From Erwinia_E haradaeae_E (GTDB lineage Bacteria > Pseudomonadota > Gammaproteobacteria > Enterobacterales > Enterobacteriaceae), in assembly GCF_900699015.1 (NCBI RefSeq), contig NZ_LR217737.1:248001-312000 (forward strand): a stretch of DNA of 64,000 nt. Direction: 5' to 3'. The notes under the pieces were generated by a model. That model saw only the letters and a list, made by a program, of their open reading frames with translations. It was not told the DNA's origin and did no database searches. The stretch's first letter is position 1, and each line of letters opens with the position of its first letter. The translations under genes and the position numbers were made by a program. This document shows, in pieces, positions 50,472 through 61,416 of the stretch.

Positions 50472-51599
50472 TTAATTCATCACTATCTGATAAAGAGATA
50501 TAAGTTGTTGAGCGAGTCGACTAGAAGAGAGTGACATAGCTTTTTCTCGTGTATGGTTTCTTATATGGCTATTGCATCTCCATCGTGATAGTTCCATAAT
50601 TGCATCTCTGATTGCAGGAACGTCGAGTGCATCACAAATATAGCCAGTTTTACCAGATTCTACAAATTCGTTACCACCACAAGTAGTTGATGTAATAATT
50701 GGTAAACCACACGCCATTGCTTCAAGAATAACATTCGGTCCAGGGTCGTATAGAGATGGAAGAATTAGCCCGTCTGAAGCTTGATACCATTGGCATGTAT
50801 CAAGTTGTGCTCCAGCAAAAAGAATTCGGTTCGCGCAGCCAAGCTCATTAGCTATCATTTTGTATTTTTTTTCTTTTTTATCTTTTCCCACAACAATAAG
50901 ATAGTAGTTTGTCATTGCTACTGCATGGATTGTAGTTTTGAGTCCTTTACGTTCATAACCAGAACCAACATAAATAAGTATATAAGCTTGGCATGGAAGA
51001 TGGAGTTTTCGTCGAATGCTGGCTTGTTGTTGTTCGTTAGCTGGAATAAATCGTCTGGTGTCAATCGCATTATAGATAACGTGAATTTTATCACTATTGA
51101 CATCAAATCTTTCAATAATCTCTTGTTTGATCATTTTTGTATTACAAATTACTGCTTTTAGTTCTGGTGCTTGATACATTTTCTGTTCAGTTTTCATTAT
51201 ATAATTATGGTATCGACTATTGAATAGCATCTTTTGCTTCCACTTAGGTAGTATGCGACACCATTGTTCCAACCAGATCTGATGTACACCATCTCCTGCA
51301 CGATATATATGACATCCAGCAATTCGCTCATGGCTCTGAATCAGATTAATCTGTTCTTTCTTCCAAAGCTTGTAAGCAGCTTTTGCAAAATCTCGCTCTC
51401 GGCTAACACGTCCTAATTTTATTGGATTACATAGATGAAAATTCCAGTTTGTTAGATATTTTTTTGGCCATTGTCGTGTAATAAAATGCAGATCTAGTAT
51501 TTGAAGTTCTGAAGCTGCTAGTATACTAGAAATAAAATTTTCTGCGCCGCCATCAAAGCGATATTGTTGTCGAACGATTGCTAATCGTATCTGTTTCAT
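50472..51599 (-). CDS. wabG: LPS core glycosyltransferase family 4, WabG-type
   Basis: Family-4 transferase resembling Klebsiella/Serratia WabG, which attaches galacturonic acid from UDP-GalA to heptose II. Features remembered from that family are all here: RLAIVRQQYRFDGGAENFI, QSHERIAGCHIYRAGDGVH, EQKMYQAPELKAVICN, IHVIYNAIDTRRF, LIYVGSGYERKGL and PSLYDPGPNVILEAMACGLP. The ATG at 51599 gives 375 residues and the family N-terminus (MKQIRLAIVRQ); another ATG at 51638 with the same flanking bases (ACCCTTATGAAAC) would add 13 residues. Neither has a ribosome binding site. Confidence 0.82.
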   Translation of the reverse strand: MKQIRLAIVRQQYRFDGGAENFISSILAASELQILDLHFITRQWPKKYLTNWNFHLCNPIKLGRVSRERDFAKAAYKLWKKEQINLIQSHERIAGCHIYRAGDGVHQIWLEQWCRILPKWKQKMLFNSRYHNYIMKTEQKMYQAPELKAVICNTKMIKQEIIERFDVNSDKIHVIYNAIDTRRFIPANEQQQASIRRKLHLPCQAYILIYVGSGYERKGLKTTIHAVAMTNYYLIVVGKDKKEKKYKMIANELGCANRILFAGAQLDTCQWYQASDGLILPSLYDPGPNVILEAMACGLPIITSTTCGGNEFVESGKTGYICDALDVPAIRDAIMELSRWRCNSHIRNHTREKAMSLSSSRLAQQLISLYQIVMN

Positions 51600-51638
51600 A
51601 AGGGTCATATCAGTTATGGAGTTTAGTATTGGTTTCAT

Positions 51639-53883
51639 AAGGGTAATATTAAGATACCGCTTTTTTTGTAGAATTAATAGGTTTTAGATTAGGTAGATTA
51701 ATTAAATTTCTCAACAAGATTCTTCGTAAGTTAATTAATCCAAGTTACCACGGTATTGGTTTGACGTGAGGAAAATATGATGTATTATATTGGTCATATA
51801 TAAGTTATTGTCTATATCTAGAAAATAGATTCTGATAAAAAGATCAGTTTTCTAAATAAATTTTTCTATTTCAGTTTAAGTGCGGTTATGCAAGATAGGA
51901 GGTATCTAATTAATTGGAGGTATCTAATTAATGAGGTAATCCTCGTAATTTTGATGGATATTTAGATAATATAGGAGAAAAAATAAAAATTATAGTATAT
52001 AAAATATTATTTTTCTCTTAAAAGAATAACATACAATATTATTTAGTGCATGAGGTAGAAGTAATCAGTGTTCATTAGCATAGATTCAATATAGTTTTTA
52101 AAATTATATAATAAATTCTATTGTTAGAATATCTATTTATAGACAGTTCCTTCAATATTATTGTCAATATAAAAAAGATTTAAGGGAAGTAAAGAAGATA
52201 AATTTTTATTGATTGTAATATATTTTATGTTGATTGATATAAATTTAATTATAAGAGCAATAGATGCAATTATTATACTACTCTATAAATACTGAGATAG
52301 AGTATTTATTGAGATGATATTTACTTATGATACAAAATCATAACATATTCATTTTCTATTTACTTTGTAAGGGATAGATGATAATTAATGTATAATTAGC
52401 GTGATATAAGTTGTTTTTTGATGATAAAAGTGTTGAAGAAATTATCGTGTTTTAGAAGGTTTATTTATCAGAGTATCAACAGAAGTTAAGGTATAAAATC
52501 TTCTATAAATATCATTATAATTTTATAGATGTAATTATTTTAGTTATTCCTTGGGAATTATTGATAGGGAATTATGAAATTTTAGATTAGTTATAGATCA
52601 TACAGCGATATTATTTGTGATGTTAAATCCTATATCTTTTTATTAATTTAGTAATTTATTGTGATTTAAGATTACATTCGCTTTTTGTTTATTTTGCGAT
52701 AAATATAGATCAGACTTGGTATTAGAAGATACTTGTTTATCTATTTTATTATTAGTTTATATTGATTATTATAGTATCGTTCATTCAATCATATTAACAA
52801 GGCTCTTTTTTAATTATAGAAGAAAACATTCTTTTTTGATTGTTAATAAGATTATGTCTATTAGCTTTTATAATTACTGAAAGTTAGATAAAATATGATA
52901 GATGATTTGTAATGCAGATAGAGTCAAAATTATTAATAATTTACATTTATTTTCATTTTTCTAAATTTTATTATTTACTACATATAAAATGGTATAGCAA
53001 GGTATAAGTCAGTTTGATATAGATAAGTCTAGCAGTATCTTCTAGATTTGATCAGGTTTGGAATAAAGAAAGGAAGACTAGCTAAAAATTGGATAACTTG
53101 TTGATTCCATATTGTTTATTGATTAGGTATACAGAAAAAGAGAATTGAATTGTTTCATTTGGTCTAAAGATATTAATGTATTTACTATATGTTTGGTAAA
53201 TATTATATACTGTTTTTTAAAATTATAACTTTCTACCTAGAAGAAAGTTAGATTACTATCAATAGTAGTTTAAATGAATATGATATTCATAGATAATTTG
53301 ATGTTTATTGATTTATTTCAAGTCTAAACGTTCAGTTGAAGTTGGAACTATATTAATACATAACAAATCTAATTTTAATCAGATGAATTAGTTAAGAGAT
53401 TGGATGCGTTACAATAATCTTGGTAGGAGATTATATTTTATTGTCTTTCATATAGTATATTGGTATATGCAATAGAATGAATATTCCTGATATTTCTATA
53501 AGAATATCACAAGGAAGATAGAAATAAATTTTATTCAATATGATATCTATTTATATTGATAACCATAGTTATATAGACATCTTGGTTTTCTTCTAATTGT
53601 TTATTATATCTTTAAGATTAAAATCTTAATTCTTTGTGAAGATATGAAATATTACCAATGCAGATTTGTTCTCTATATGAGTTTGACGTGTAGTATGATA
53701 AGAGATTGTTAAAGATTAGAGTTTAAATAACATATGTTTTTTAAATAAAACCAGAGTTTATTTTATGTGTATTATTTTTAATTATTATCTTTTAGTCGGA
53801 AGGAAAATAGTAAATATTAATAAATTAAGGTTATATAAGTTTATTTGATGTCTCTATTTTTTCAATACTTGGGGTAGTGTGAA
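51639..53883. other. 2.2-kb non-coding region between wabG and pgm
   Basis: Divergent gap. waaQ precedes wabG in Klebsiella, but I saw no remnant of it. Apart from the 18-bp tandem duplication there is only AT-rich sequence with stops in every frame. Confidence 0.5.
51898..51932. repeat. Tandem duplication of an 18-bp unit
   Basis: GGAGGTATCTAATTAATT occurs at 51898-51915 and again at 51916-51932 (last base G), followed by a partial GAGGTAATC. The unit contains a ribosome-binding-site-like GGAGG but no open frame follows. Confidence 0.85.
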
Positions 53884-55542
53884 ATGGGTTATAGTTTTCG
53901 AGCTGGTCAACCAGCCAGACAGAGTGATCTCATTAATATTGCACAATTAATTTCTCAGTACTATCTATGTCATCCTCAAATAGGTAATGTTGATCATTCA
54001 GTGAAATTTGGAACTTCGGGTCATCGAGGTGGTGCTATGCGGTATAGTTTTAATGAGACGCATATTTTAGCTATTACACAGGCTATTGCTGAAGAGCGTA
54101 ACAAACAAGGTATAACTGGACCTATTTACGTAGGAAAGGATACACATGCTCTTTCAGAGCCAGCAATGTATTCAGTATTACAGGTTCTCACTGCTAATGG
54201 TATAGGTATAATTTTACAAAAGGGAAATGGCTATACCCCTACACCTGCGATCTCTCATGCTATCATTGAGCATAATAAACAGGGTGGTTTGCAAGCTGAT
54301 GGGATCATTATCACTCCTTCTCATAACCCACCAGGAGATGGTGGAATTAAATATAATTTACCGCATGGTGGTCCAGCTAGTAGTAAATTTACAAAAATAT
54401 TAGAAGCCCGTTCTAATTCCCTTATTCAGAATCAATTAAAAGAAGTACGCAGTCTGACCTTTGATCAGGTATTGGTAAGTGGTTATATAAAGGAAACGGA
54501 TATACTCCAATCTTATATAGAAGGCTTGTCAAAGATTATTGATATACCGTCAATCCAGAAAGCAAATTTAAAGATTGGTGTTGACCCTTTGGGTGGCTCT
54601 GGTATTGAATATTGGCAGTATATTGCAGATTTTTACCAGATTAATTTAACTATTATTAATGATTCCATTGATCAGACGTTTCGCTTTATGCATCTTGATT
54701 ACGATGGAGTAATTCGTATGGATTGCTCATCAAAATTTGCTATGGAAGGTGTGTTATCATTGCGTAATCAGTTTGATCTATTATTTTCTAATGACCCAGA
54801 TTATGACCGTCATTGTATTATTACTTCTGATGGGCTAATGAGTCCTAATCAATATCTTGCAGTCGCAATTCATTATTTATTTCAGCACCGGCCATTATGG
54901 GATAAGGGGGTAGCTGTAGGAAAAACGGTAGTGTCTAGTAGTTTGATAGATCGCATAGTTTACGATCTCAATCGTCATCTTGTAGAAGTGCCGGTGGGAT
55001 TTAAGTGGTTTGTAGATGGTTTATCTAACGGTAGTTTGGGTTTTTGTGGTGAAGAAAGTTCGGGTGGCTCATTTTTGTGTTTTGATGGACAACCTTGGTC
55101 CACTGATAAAGACGGTATTATTATGTGTTTATTAGCAGCAGAAATTACCGCAGTGACAGGTAAAAATCCACGACAATATTATAATGAGATAGTTAATCGT
55201 TTTGGTAAATTTAGTTATAATTGTTTACAAGTTCCTGCTACATCAATACAAAAATTCTTTTTATCAGAGTTATTACCTGATAAGATGGAATCTAATATCT
55301 TGGCAGGTGATATAATTACTAATAGAATAAGAGTTGCACCTGGAAATGGTGAGGACATTGGTGGGGTTAAAGTGATGACCAAAAATGGTTGGTTCGTTTT
55401 GCGCTCATCTGGTACTGAAGATGCTTATAAAATTTACTGTGAAAGTTTTATTGGAGAGGGGCATCGTAGACAAATAGAACAAGAAGTATGTCAGATGGTT
55501 AGAAATATTTTTAATAATTCTTCATTAATAATGCCAAAATGA
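53884..55542 (+). CDS. pgm: Phosphoglucomutase
   Basis: Interconverts glucose 6-phosphate and glucose 1-phosphate, the substrate of GalU. The 552 residues compare with 546 in E. coli. The catalytic phosphoserine is in TPSHNPPGDGGIKY, the metal loop in SNDPDYDRH, the sugar-binding loop in GFCGEESSGGSFL and the phosphate-binding loop in RSSGTEDAYKIYCESF. N-terminal RAGQPARQSDLINIAQL is as in E. coli. It faces galU tail to tail, and together they supply UDP-glucose for WaaE and, via UDP-GalA, WabG. Confidence 0.96.
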   Translation: MGYSFRAGQPARQSDLINIAQLISQYYLCHPQIGNVDHSVKFGTSGHRGGAMRYSFNETHILAITQAIAEERNKQGITGPIYVGKDTHALSEPAMYSVLQVLTANGIGIILQKGNGYTPTPAISHAIIEHNKQGGLQADGIIITPSHNPPGDGGIKYNLPHGGPASSKFTKILEARSNSLIQNQLKEVRSLTFDQVLVSGYIKETDILQSYIEGLSKIIDIPSIQKANLKIGVDPLGGSGIEYWQYIADFYQINLTIINDSIDQTFRFMHLDYDGVIRMDCSSKFAMEGVLSLRNQFDLLFSNDPDYDRHCIITSDGLMSPNQYLAVAIHYLFQHRPLWDKGVAVGKTVVSSSLIDRIVYDLNRHLVEVPVGFKWFVDGLSNGSLGFCGEESSGGSFLCFDGQPWSTDKDGIIMCLLAAEITAVTGKNPRQYYNEIVNRFGKFSYNCLQVPATSIQKFFLSELLPDKMESNILAGDIITNRIRVAPGNGEDIGGVKVMTKNGWFVLRSSGTEDAYKIYCESFIGEGHRRQIEQEVCQMVRNIFNNSSLIMPK

Positions 55543-56245
55543 TTGATAAGATAGTTATTAATTTCAGAGCATGGATATTATGTAGATAGTAACTGATTTT
55601 TAATTTGAGAAACGTTATACCAATAAAATTATTAAATAACTTAATTATCATTACTTGATTATTTTAAATAATATTTATGAATAAAAATGTTTTAAATATA
55701 GATATTAGATAGTCGGTAAGAATATCTTTCAAGATAACACATGCACGAAATGTGAAGATATCAATAGATGTTATTACTAGTTTTAGATGAAAGAGAATCA
55801 GCTATGCTATAATAATAATGTATTATAAAAATTTTTTGTTTATTAAATTTTACAAAACACATTCTATATGATAATTACTTACAATAAAATTATAGATTTT
55901 TATGCTATAAATAGGTTTAATAGAGTATTTTAACGCATCCATAATAATTACAAATATTTATTTTTTATCAGGATGATTCTGTATCATCAGTAACAGCTAT
56001 AATTAAACTAGTTATGTTATAGTGATTTAATAATTGTTGACATAGTTTTCCGAGTCTCATTTTTTGTAGGGTATATTGAATTCAGAAGACTGATATTGTC
56101 ATAGACAATATTTAAGTACAATATAAAATTACATATTCATAGTAGTTTGATTAAAATTTATATTTGTACAGTCATTAAAAATTATAGTATCTATATTTAA
56201 TAGAATTAACATTCTAATGATCTTACTATATTTAGTATAATTTTA
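55543..56245. other. Convergent gap between pgm and galU
   Basis: 703 AT-rich bases; both genes end here, yet no terminator with a T-run is evident. No gene seen. Confidence 0.5.
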
Positions 56246-57154
56246 TTAATTAATGATATCTATGGTGTTCTTTAACCAAGTTCTAAAATCATTGCCAAGT
56301 GTTTGATGATGTATTCCATACTCGACAAAAGCCTTCATGTAACCTAGTTTATTTCCGCAATCATAGCTATTTCCTTTTAAATGATATGCTTCCACTGTCT
56401 CTTTTTCTATTAGCATTGATAGTGTATCAGTAAGTTGAATTTCATTATGAGAGCCTATGGGTGTTTTAGACAATAAAGGCCAGATTTCTTTAGATAGAAC
56501 GTAACGGCCTACTACTATAAGATTTGATGGTGCTTGGTCTGATGTGGGTTTTTCTACTATATCAACTATACAGGTTCTATCACCTGGATATAATTGAACG
56601 CCTTGACAGTCGACTACACCATAGGACGTGACGTCAGTCATTCGTTCGACCATGATTTGACTATATCCTGTTTTCTTAAATTGTTGAATCATATTTGCTA
56701 GATTATCTTTTGATAAGTCTGATTGATATTGATTGAGGATAACATCGGGTAGGATTACTACTACTGGATTGTATCCAATGACTGGCCAAGCACAACTTAC
56801 AGCATGTCCAAGTCCTTTAATTAGTCTTTGGCGAATTTGGATAATGTTAACATATTTAGGACAAATAGAGTGGATTTCTTCTATTAGTTGTTTTTGAATC
56901 TGTTTTTCTAGAATAGTTATTAATTCTGAATTAGTATCGAAATGATTTTCGATAGAAACTTTAGATGCATTTGTAATGAGTACGATATCATTGATACCAG
57001 AGGAAACACACTCGTTTATGATATACTGAATCAGTGGTTTATCAACTAATGGCAACATTTCTTTTGGGATCGCTTTTGTAGCAGGTAGCATTCGTGTGCC
57101 TAAGCCAGCAACTGGGATCACTGCTTTGATTTTTTTTTGATTATAATGAGACAT
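56246..57154 (-). CDS. galU: UTP-glucose-1-phosphate uridylyltransferase
   Basis: Makes UDP-glucose from UTP and glucose 1-phosphate. The 302 residues equal the family length. The pyrophosphorylase signature AGLGTRMLPATKAIPKEMLP is at residues 16-35; KPLIQYIINECVSSGI, GLGHAVSCAWPVIG and VVILPDVIL follow, then VEKPTSDQAPSNL and GNSYDCGNKLGYMKAFVEY. The C-terminal decay seen in GalF-like paralogues is absent, so GalU is preferred. Confidence 0.95.
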   Translation of the reverse strand: MSHYNQKKIKAVIPVAGLGTRMLPATKAIPKEMLPLVDKPLIQYIINECVSSGINDIVLITNASKVSIENHFDTNSELITILEKQIQKQLIEEIHSICPKYVNIIQIRQRLIKGLGHAVSCAWPVIGYNPVVVILPDVILNQYQSDLSKDNLANMIQQFKKTGYSQIMVERMTDVTSYGVVDCQGVQLYPGDRTCIVDIVEKPTSDQAPSNLIVVGRYVLSKEIWPLLSKTPIGSHNEIQLTDTLSMLIEKETVEAYHLKGNSYDCGNKLGYMKAFVEYGIHHQTLGNDFRTWLKNTIDIIN

Positions 57155-57609
57155 AGAACTTGCTCTTTTTAACTTACTTGAAACTTGATTGGTTTTTAGG
57201 AGATAGACATAAGGTTAATATATATTTTATTATAATTATAATTGTTATAGGTTGTCGATTAGGTTAAGCGTTTTTTAATTTAATAGTATCAGTATATTGA
57301 CTTTGTCTTACGTAGTTATGATGATCTTATTTTGGAATATATCTATAGAATAATATAGTTTATATACTTAATTATAGTAAGTAGAGTGTTTATCATGTAA
57401 CATTTGGTTTGCTATAAGGATTAGATGTTGTCATAATAATTTGGTAGATATAATATCATTATTGAATAATTTCAGTGATTCTACGTATAAAATCTAAATG
57501 TGTCATATGGAATATATATAGAACCTATTATGAACTTATTAGAGTATACAAAGATTAAATATGGAGTGTTCAACCATTATCAAGATCTAGTGTATTAAGG
57601 AGGAAAGTA
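57155..57609. other. Divergent gap between galU and grxD
   Basis: 455 bases carrying both promoters in principle; I could not pick out a convincing pair of hexamers. Confidence 0.45.
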
Positions 57610-57948
57610 ATGAGTGTTGTTGAAAAAATTCAGCGACAGATCGCTGAGAATCCTATTCTTTTATATATGAAAGGTTCTCCTAGATTACCAAGTTGTGGTT
57701 TTTCGGCTCAGGCTGTACAGATTTTGGAGGCATGCGGAGAGCGTTTTGCATATATTGATATACTCAAAAATCCGGATATTCGTTCTGAAATGCCAAAGTA
57801 TGCTAATTGGCCAACTTTTCCTCAGTTATGGATTAGTGGTGAATTACATGGAGGTTCTGATATTATGGTAGAGATGTTTGAGAATGGTGAGTTGCAAAAG
57901 TTAATTAAAGAGGCTATTTATAATCATTGCCTTTCTCTAAAAAGTTAG
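57610..57948 (+). CDS. grxD: Monothiol glutaredoxin Grx4
   Basis: CGFS-type glutaredoxin that binds and transfers 2Fe-2S clusters with glutathione, often with BolA-type partners. The 112 residues compare with 115 in E. coli. The active motif is in RLPSCGFSAQAVQIL, with LYMKGSP before it and NWPTFPQLWISGELHGGSDI (TFPQ cis-proline loop and glutathione-binding GGSDI) after it. An ideal AGGAGG ribosome binding site precedes the ATG. It may serve clusters such as that of YfaE. Confidence 0.97.
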   Translation: MSVVEKIQRQIAENPILLYMKGSPRLPSCGFSAQAVQILEACGERFAYIDILKNPDIRSEMPKYANWPTFPQLWISGELHGGSDIMVEMFENGELQKLIKEAIYNHCLSLKS

Positions 57949-58363
57949 AAAGATATTGTATTCTATAGAAAATGTAATTTTAGTCTTCATATAGATTTAC
58001 TAAAAGTCATGATAATTAATATCGTCATCTAATACATATTTTATAAAAAATTTTATGAGTATGTAAAATACATATGATTTCTTCAAAAAATGATTGGTGA
58101 ACTGGATTCTAATGGTTCCATCTTATTGTTGATGGAAGAGTGAATGAATACAAAGACTAATTGTGATAAATAAAACATTCTATAAGAGAAATTCCATATA
58201 ACTACGATGATAATTGATTCATTGCATATTGTTAATAGTTTATGAGATAGTTTAGATTTGCATAATAATGTTTTATATATGGTCATTTTCTGTAAGAATT
58301 TGGTATCTATTATCTTTCATTATTAGTTCTTTTTGAATAAAAACCAAAAGGGATTTAAGGATA
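57949..58363. other. Non-coding region between grxD and pgpC
   Basis: 415 bases; an antisense open frame of 67 codons (58083-58286) has no homology that I recognise and is left out. AAGGGA lies ahead of the pgpC GTG start. Confidence 0.45.
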
Positions 58364-59002
58364 GTGACGAGTCGATACGGAAAGTGCGTGATCTTTTTTG
58401 ATCTTGATGGCACTTTACATCGAGAGGATATGTTTTGTTCTTTTGTATTATGGTTACTACGATGTTATCCATATAACCTATTTTTGCTAATTTTTACTTT
58501 ACCGATAATTGGATTAGTTTTATTAGTACAAGGTTACTCATCACGATGGTCAACCAGTCTACTACTTTGGTCTATTACATTTGGGCATAGTGAGTTAAGT
58601 CTGTCAAAAAGAGAAGAGGAATTTTCTAATTGGTTTAGACAACATCTCACACCTTTTCCGAAAGTACGACAACATCTCATAGATCATCTTTCTGCTGTAG
58701 ATACTGAGGTTTGGTTAATTACCGGCTCACCGCTTCATCTAGTAGAGATGGTTTATGGTGATTCGTATTTTCTACCTAGAGTTAAACTTCTGGCTAGTCA
58801 GATGGTGAGATCTTGTGGAGGTAGAGTATTGTTAATTCGTTGTGTTGGATATCAAAAAGTTTTGCAACTAGAGTTGCAACTTGGTAAACCTTTAATAATT
58901 AAAATTGGTTATAGTGATAGTAAAATGGATGATCCTTTACTATTTTTTTGTCAAAATATTTTCCGCATCTCTTTATCAGGAGAGTTAATAAAGATGAAAT
59001 AA
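58364..59002 (+). CDS. pgpC: Phosphatidylglycerophosphatase C
   Basis: HAD-superfamily phosphatase removing phosphate from phosphatidylglycerol phosphate to give phosphatidylglycerol. The 212 residues follow E. coli YfhB/PgpC (211): FFDLDGTLHREDMF (HAD motif I, nucleophile Asp), LLLWSITFGHSE, WLITGSP (motif II), LASQM and GYSDSKMDDPLLFFCQ (motif III/IV). One or two N-terminal membrane segments (about residues 28-55). The start is GTG at 58364. It seems to be the only such phosphatase in this window. Confidence 0.9.
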   Translation: MTSRYGKCVIFFDLDGTLHREDMFCSFVLWLLRCYPYNLFLLIFTLPIIGLVLLVQGYSSRWSTSLLLWSITFGHSELSLSKREEEFSNWFRQHLTPFPKVRQHLIDHLSAVDTEVWLITGSPLHLVEMVYGDSYFLPRVKLLASQMVRSCGGRVLLIRCVGYQKVLQLELQLGKPLIIKIGYSDSKMDDPLLFFCQNIFRISLSGELIKMK

Positions 59003-61416
59003 TTAGATAATTTATATTTCTATGAATAAAGTGTATTCATTCTTAGAAACTAATGTTTTATGTATTAAAACGGTTAGATATTATAGTGTTTAGTTATTCT
59101 AGCTCTATATGTTATATAGAATAATACTGAGATTATTTCCAGTATTATTTATCGATTGTTGATGTTATTTATTATTTATGAGAATTAGTTATTTTGTATA
59201 TAATCTTAAACAATATATTGTCTATTTCTTATTATTTATATGATAAATCATTTGTACTAATGATGATTTTACTAAATTTACTTTTGTTTTATCAGAAAAA
59301 ATTTAAACCTAGTTTTTAGTTGGTTAGTTATTTTTATAATAATTCTAGTTTATATGGTTTATATTATATGATTGGTTCTTGAAAAGAACGCTTACCGAAT
59401 AAAAACAAATATTATTCTTTCCTATTATGGAGTTTTAATTTTATTTAATTCAGTATGAACTGAATAAATTTGAATTAAATTATCAGATTGTTTATATAAA
59501 TCAATAAAATTAATGTATATAATACAGTGACTAATAGCATAGGTTATTATCTCCTTACAGGAATGGTATTTAAGTTAATATGTTGTATAAGTGATAATTT
59601 ATATCATCATCAAGATGTTAATTTCTTGTTGATTGAGATTTATGTTGTAATATAAAAACTGAAGAAGTTGTTTATTGTGATTTGTCTACGGTGTTTAAAA
59701 TATAACAGGTTGAATTGATTTTTTTATTTATATTTTTATGTATGATAAGTTTTTATTAATTTAGAATTTTTTTCTAATACTAATGTGAAGGATTGCTTTG
59801 ATATTGCCTGTATTTAGGACATAAATTTGTCTTTTATTACCAAAGGAAGGGTAAAAATTAATTTTCGTGTTTTTGATTCAATCATTAGATTGATATAAGA
59901 AAAATTTTTTCAGATTTATAGATAAGCGTATCGTTTTCATTCTATGTTTAAAGAAAATCTATTAATTTTTAAGCAGATAGATTATATTTATTTTTTTAGA
60001 TCATGGTCTATTGATGATTATACTAAGCGCTTTACCGAATGATCATGTTGTAAGAGATATAATTCTTTACTTAGGGTTATCTCTATTGAGATAAGCTATT
60101 ATTCTTTTTCATATGATGTTTCTTGTTTTATCTATAAATGAGATAGATGAGAGATAACTACATTAAAAACTTCATTCATGTTAGGATCTATACCTAATAA
60201 AGTTGTTATAATGATAGATTTTTTTATCCTCACTATCATAATAGATTAAGAGCGCGTTTTTTTATAGAATTGGGGTTAAAAGGCATGTTTATAGATTTGA
60301 TTTTTTCTAGAAGCAATGTTAAAACATAATCTTACTATAATGTTATCGGATTTTATTGGAGATCGTGAAGATAAGTAGAACAATTTTATATAGATCAAGC
60401 TATTTATTAGTTTGTTTGTAGTATTTGCTTAAGTGTTTAACATATTATATCTAGTTTTCGGAAGAAGGGCATTATTGTATATTACGTTAGTAGATAATCT
60501 GTTTTTACTTAGGATCATGATATTTATATCACATGATGTGTTTTACTTTTTTATAAAGTAATAAAATGACTACTTGATTTTTTATTTTTAATAAAATATA
60601 TACATCCGTATACAGATTATTTAACCTTTCATTAATCTTATGATTGATGTCAGAGTTATATGATTTGATGAGAACAATATTAATTTTCTATGTATTGTAA
60701 TTGTTTTATATAAAAGAGAACATTTAGTGAGATTGGACATAATGTCTCTGTTGATAGATTACAGATGTGTTTTTGATATTAAAGTGGATATAAAGTAGTT
60801 CTTATGCGATTTATTAGAATAAAATCTAAATTTTAATATTTATATTTCATACTGTAACTGGATTATGATTAATTCATTATAATTTCTAATTATTATATAA
60901 TGATTTATTCTAGATTATATGGAAGCACAGATAGAGATATATTATATATACTTGATTAAGTAGTACCATAGATAGAAGATTAAAGTAGTAATCTATAATA
61001 GGATGATTAAGCTATGAGTGAAGTACAGGGCATGTTAATATTAATTTATAAAAACATAAAAAATTTTTCTTTTTTAAAAAAAAGAGGATAGTTTTTATTG
61101 AGTAAATCATTATCTATATTTTTATAACCTGTTTAGTGGTAGCAAATCTTACTGAGATGATATAAATAGGGTGTTGAATTATTTCAATTATTAAGAGCAA
61201 TAAACATGTTAAGGAAATATAATTATAGGATATTGATGTTATTCAATATAATTCTAATTTATTACAGTTTTTTGATTAGTATGTGTGGTTAGTAATAATA
61301 AGATACTTAATGAATATATAACGATAGTCATGATTAGGTTTTTTAATAAAAACGTCATATTTGATTAACCTATTATGATAGTTTTTTAATTTTTTTAAAG
61401 AGGTTGTGTATAATTT
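59003..61416. other. 2.4-kb non-coding region between pgpC and plsB
   Basis: The longest gene-free gap after those around zapE and tRNA-Pro. A stretch near 60215-60330 reads CYNDRFFYPHYHNRLRARFF and on to FIELGLKGMF without a stop on the plus strand and looks more protein-like than its surroundings, but I cannot name it. The plsB upstream region lies at the right end. Confidence 0.45.

Noticed and set aside
58083..58286. Minus-strand open frame of 67 codons between grxD and pgpC
   Set aside because: No ribosome binding site, no known family and composition like the surrounding spacer.
59022..59040. Hairpin ATGAATA/TATTCAT after pgpC as a terminator
   Set aside because: Seven A-T-rich pairs and no T-tract; similar stems occur by chance all over these gaps.
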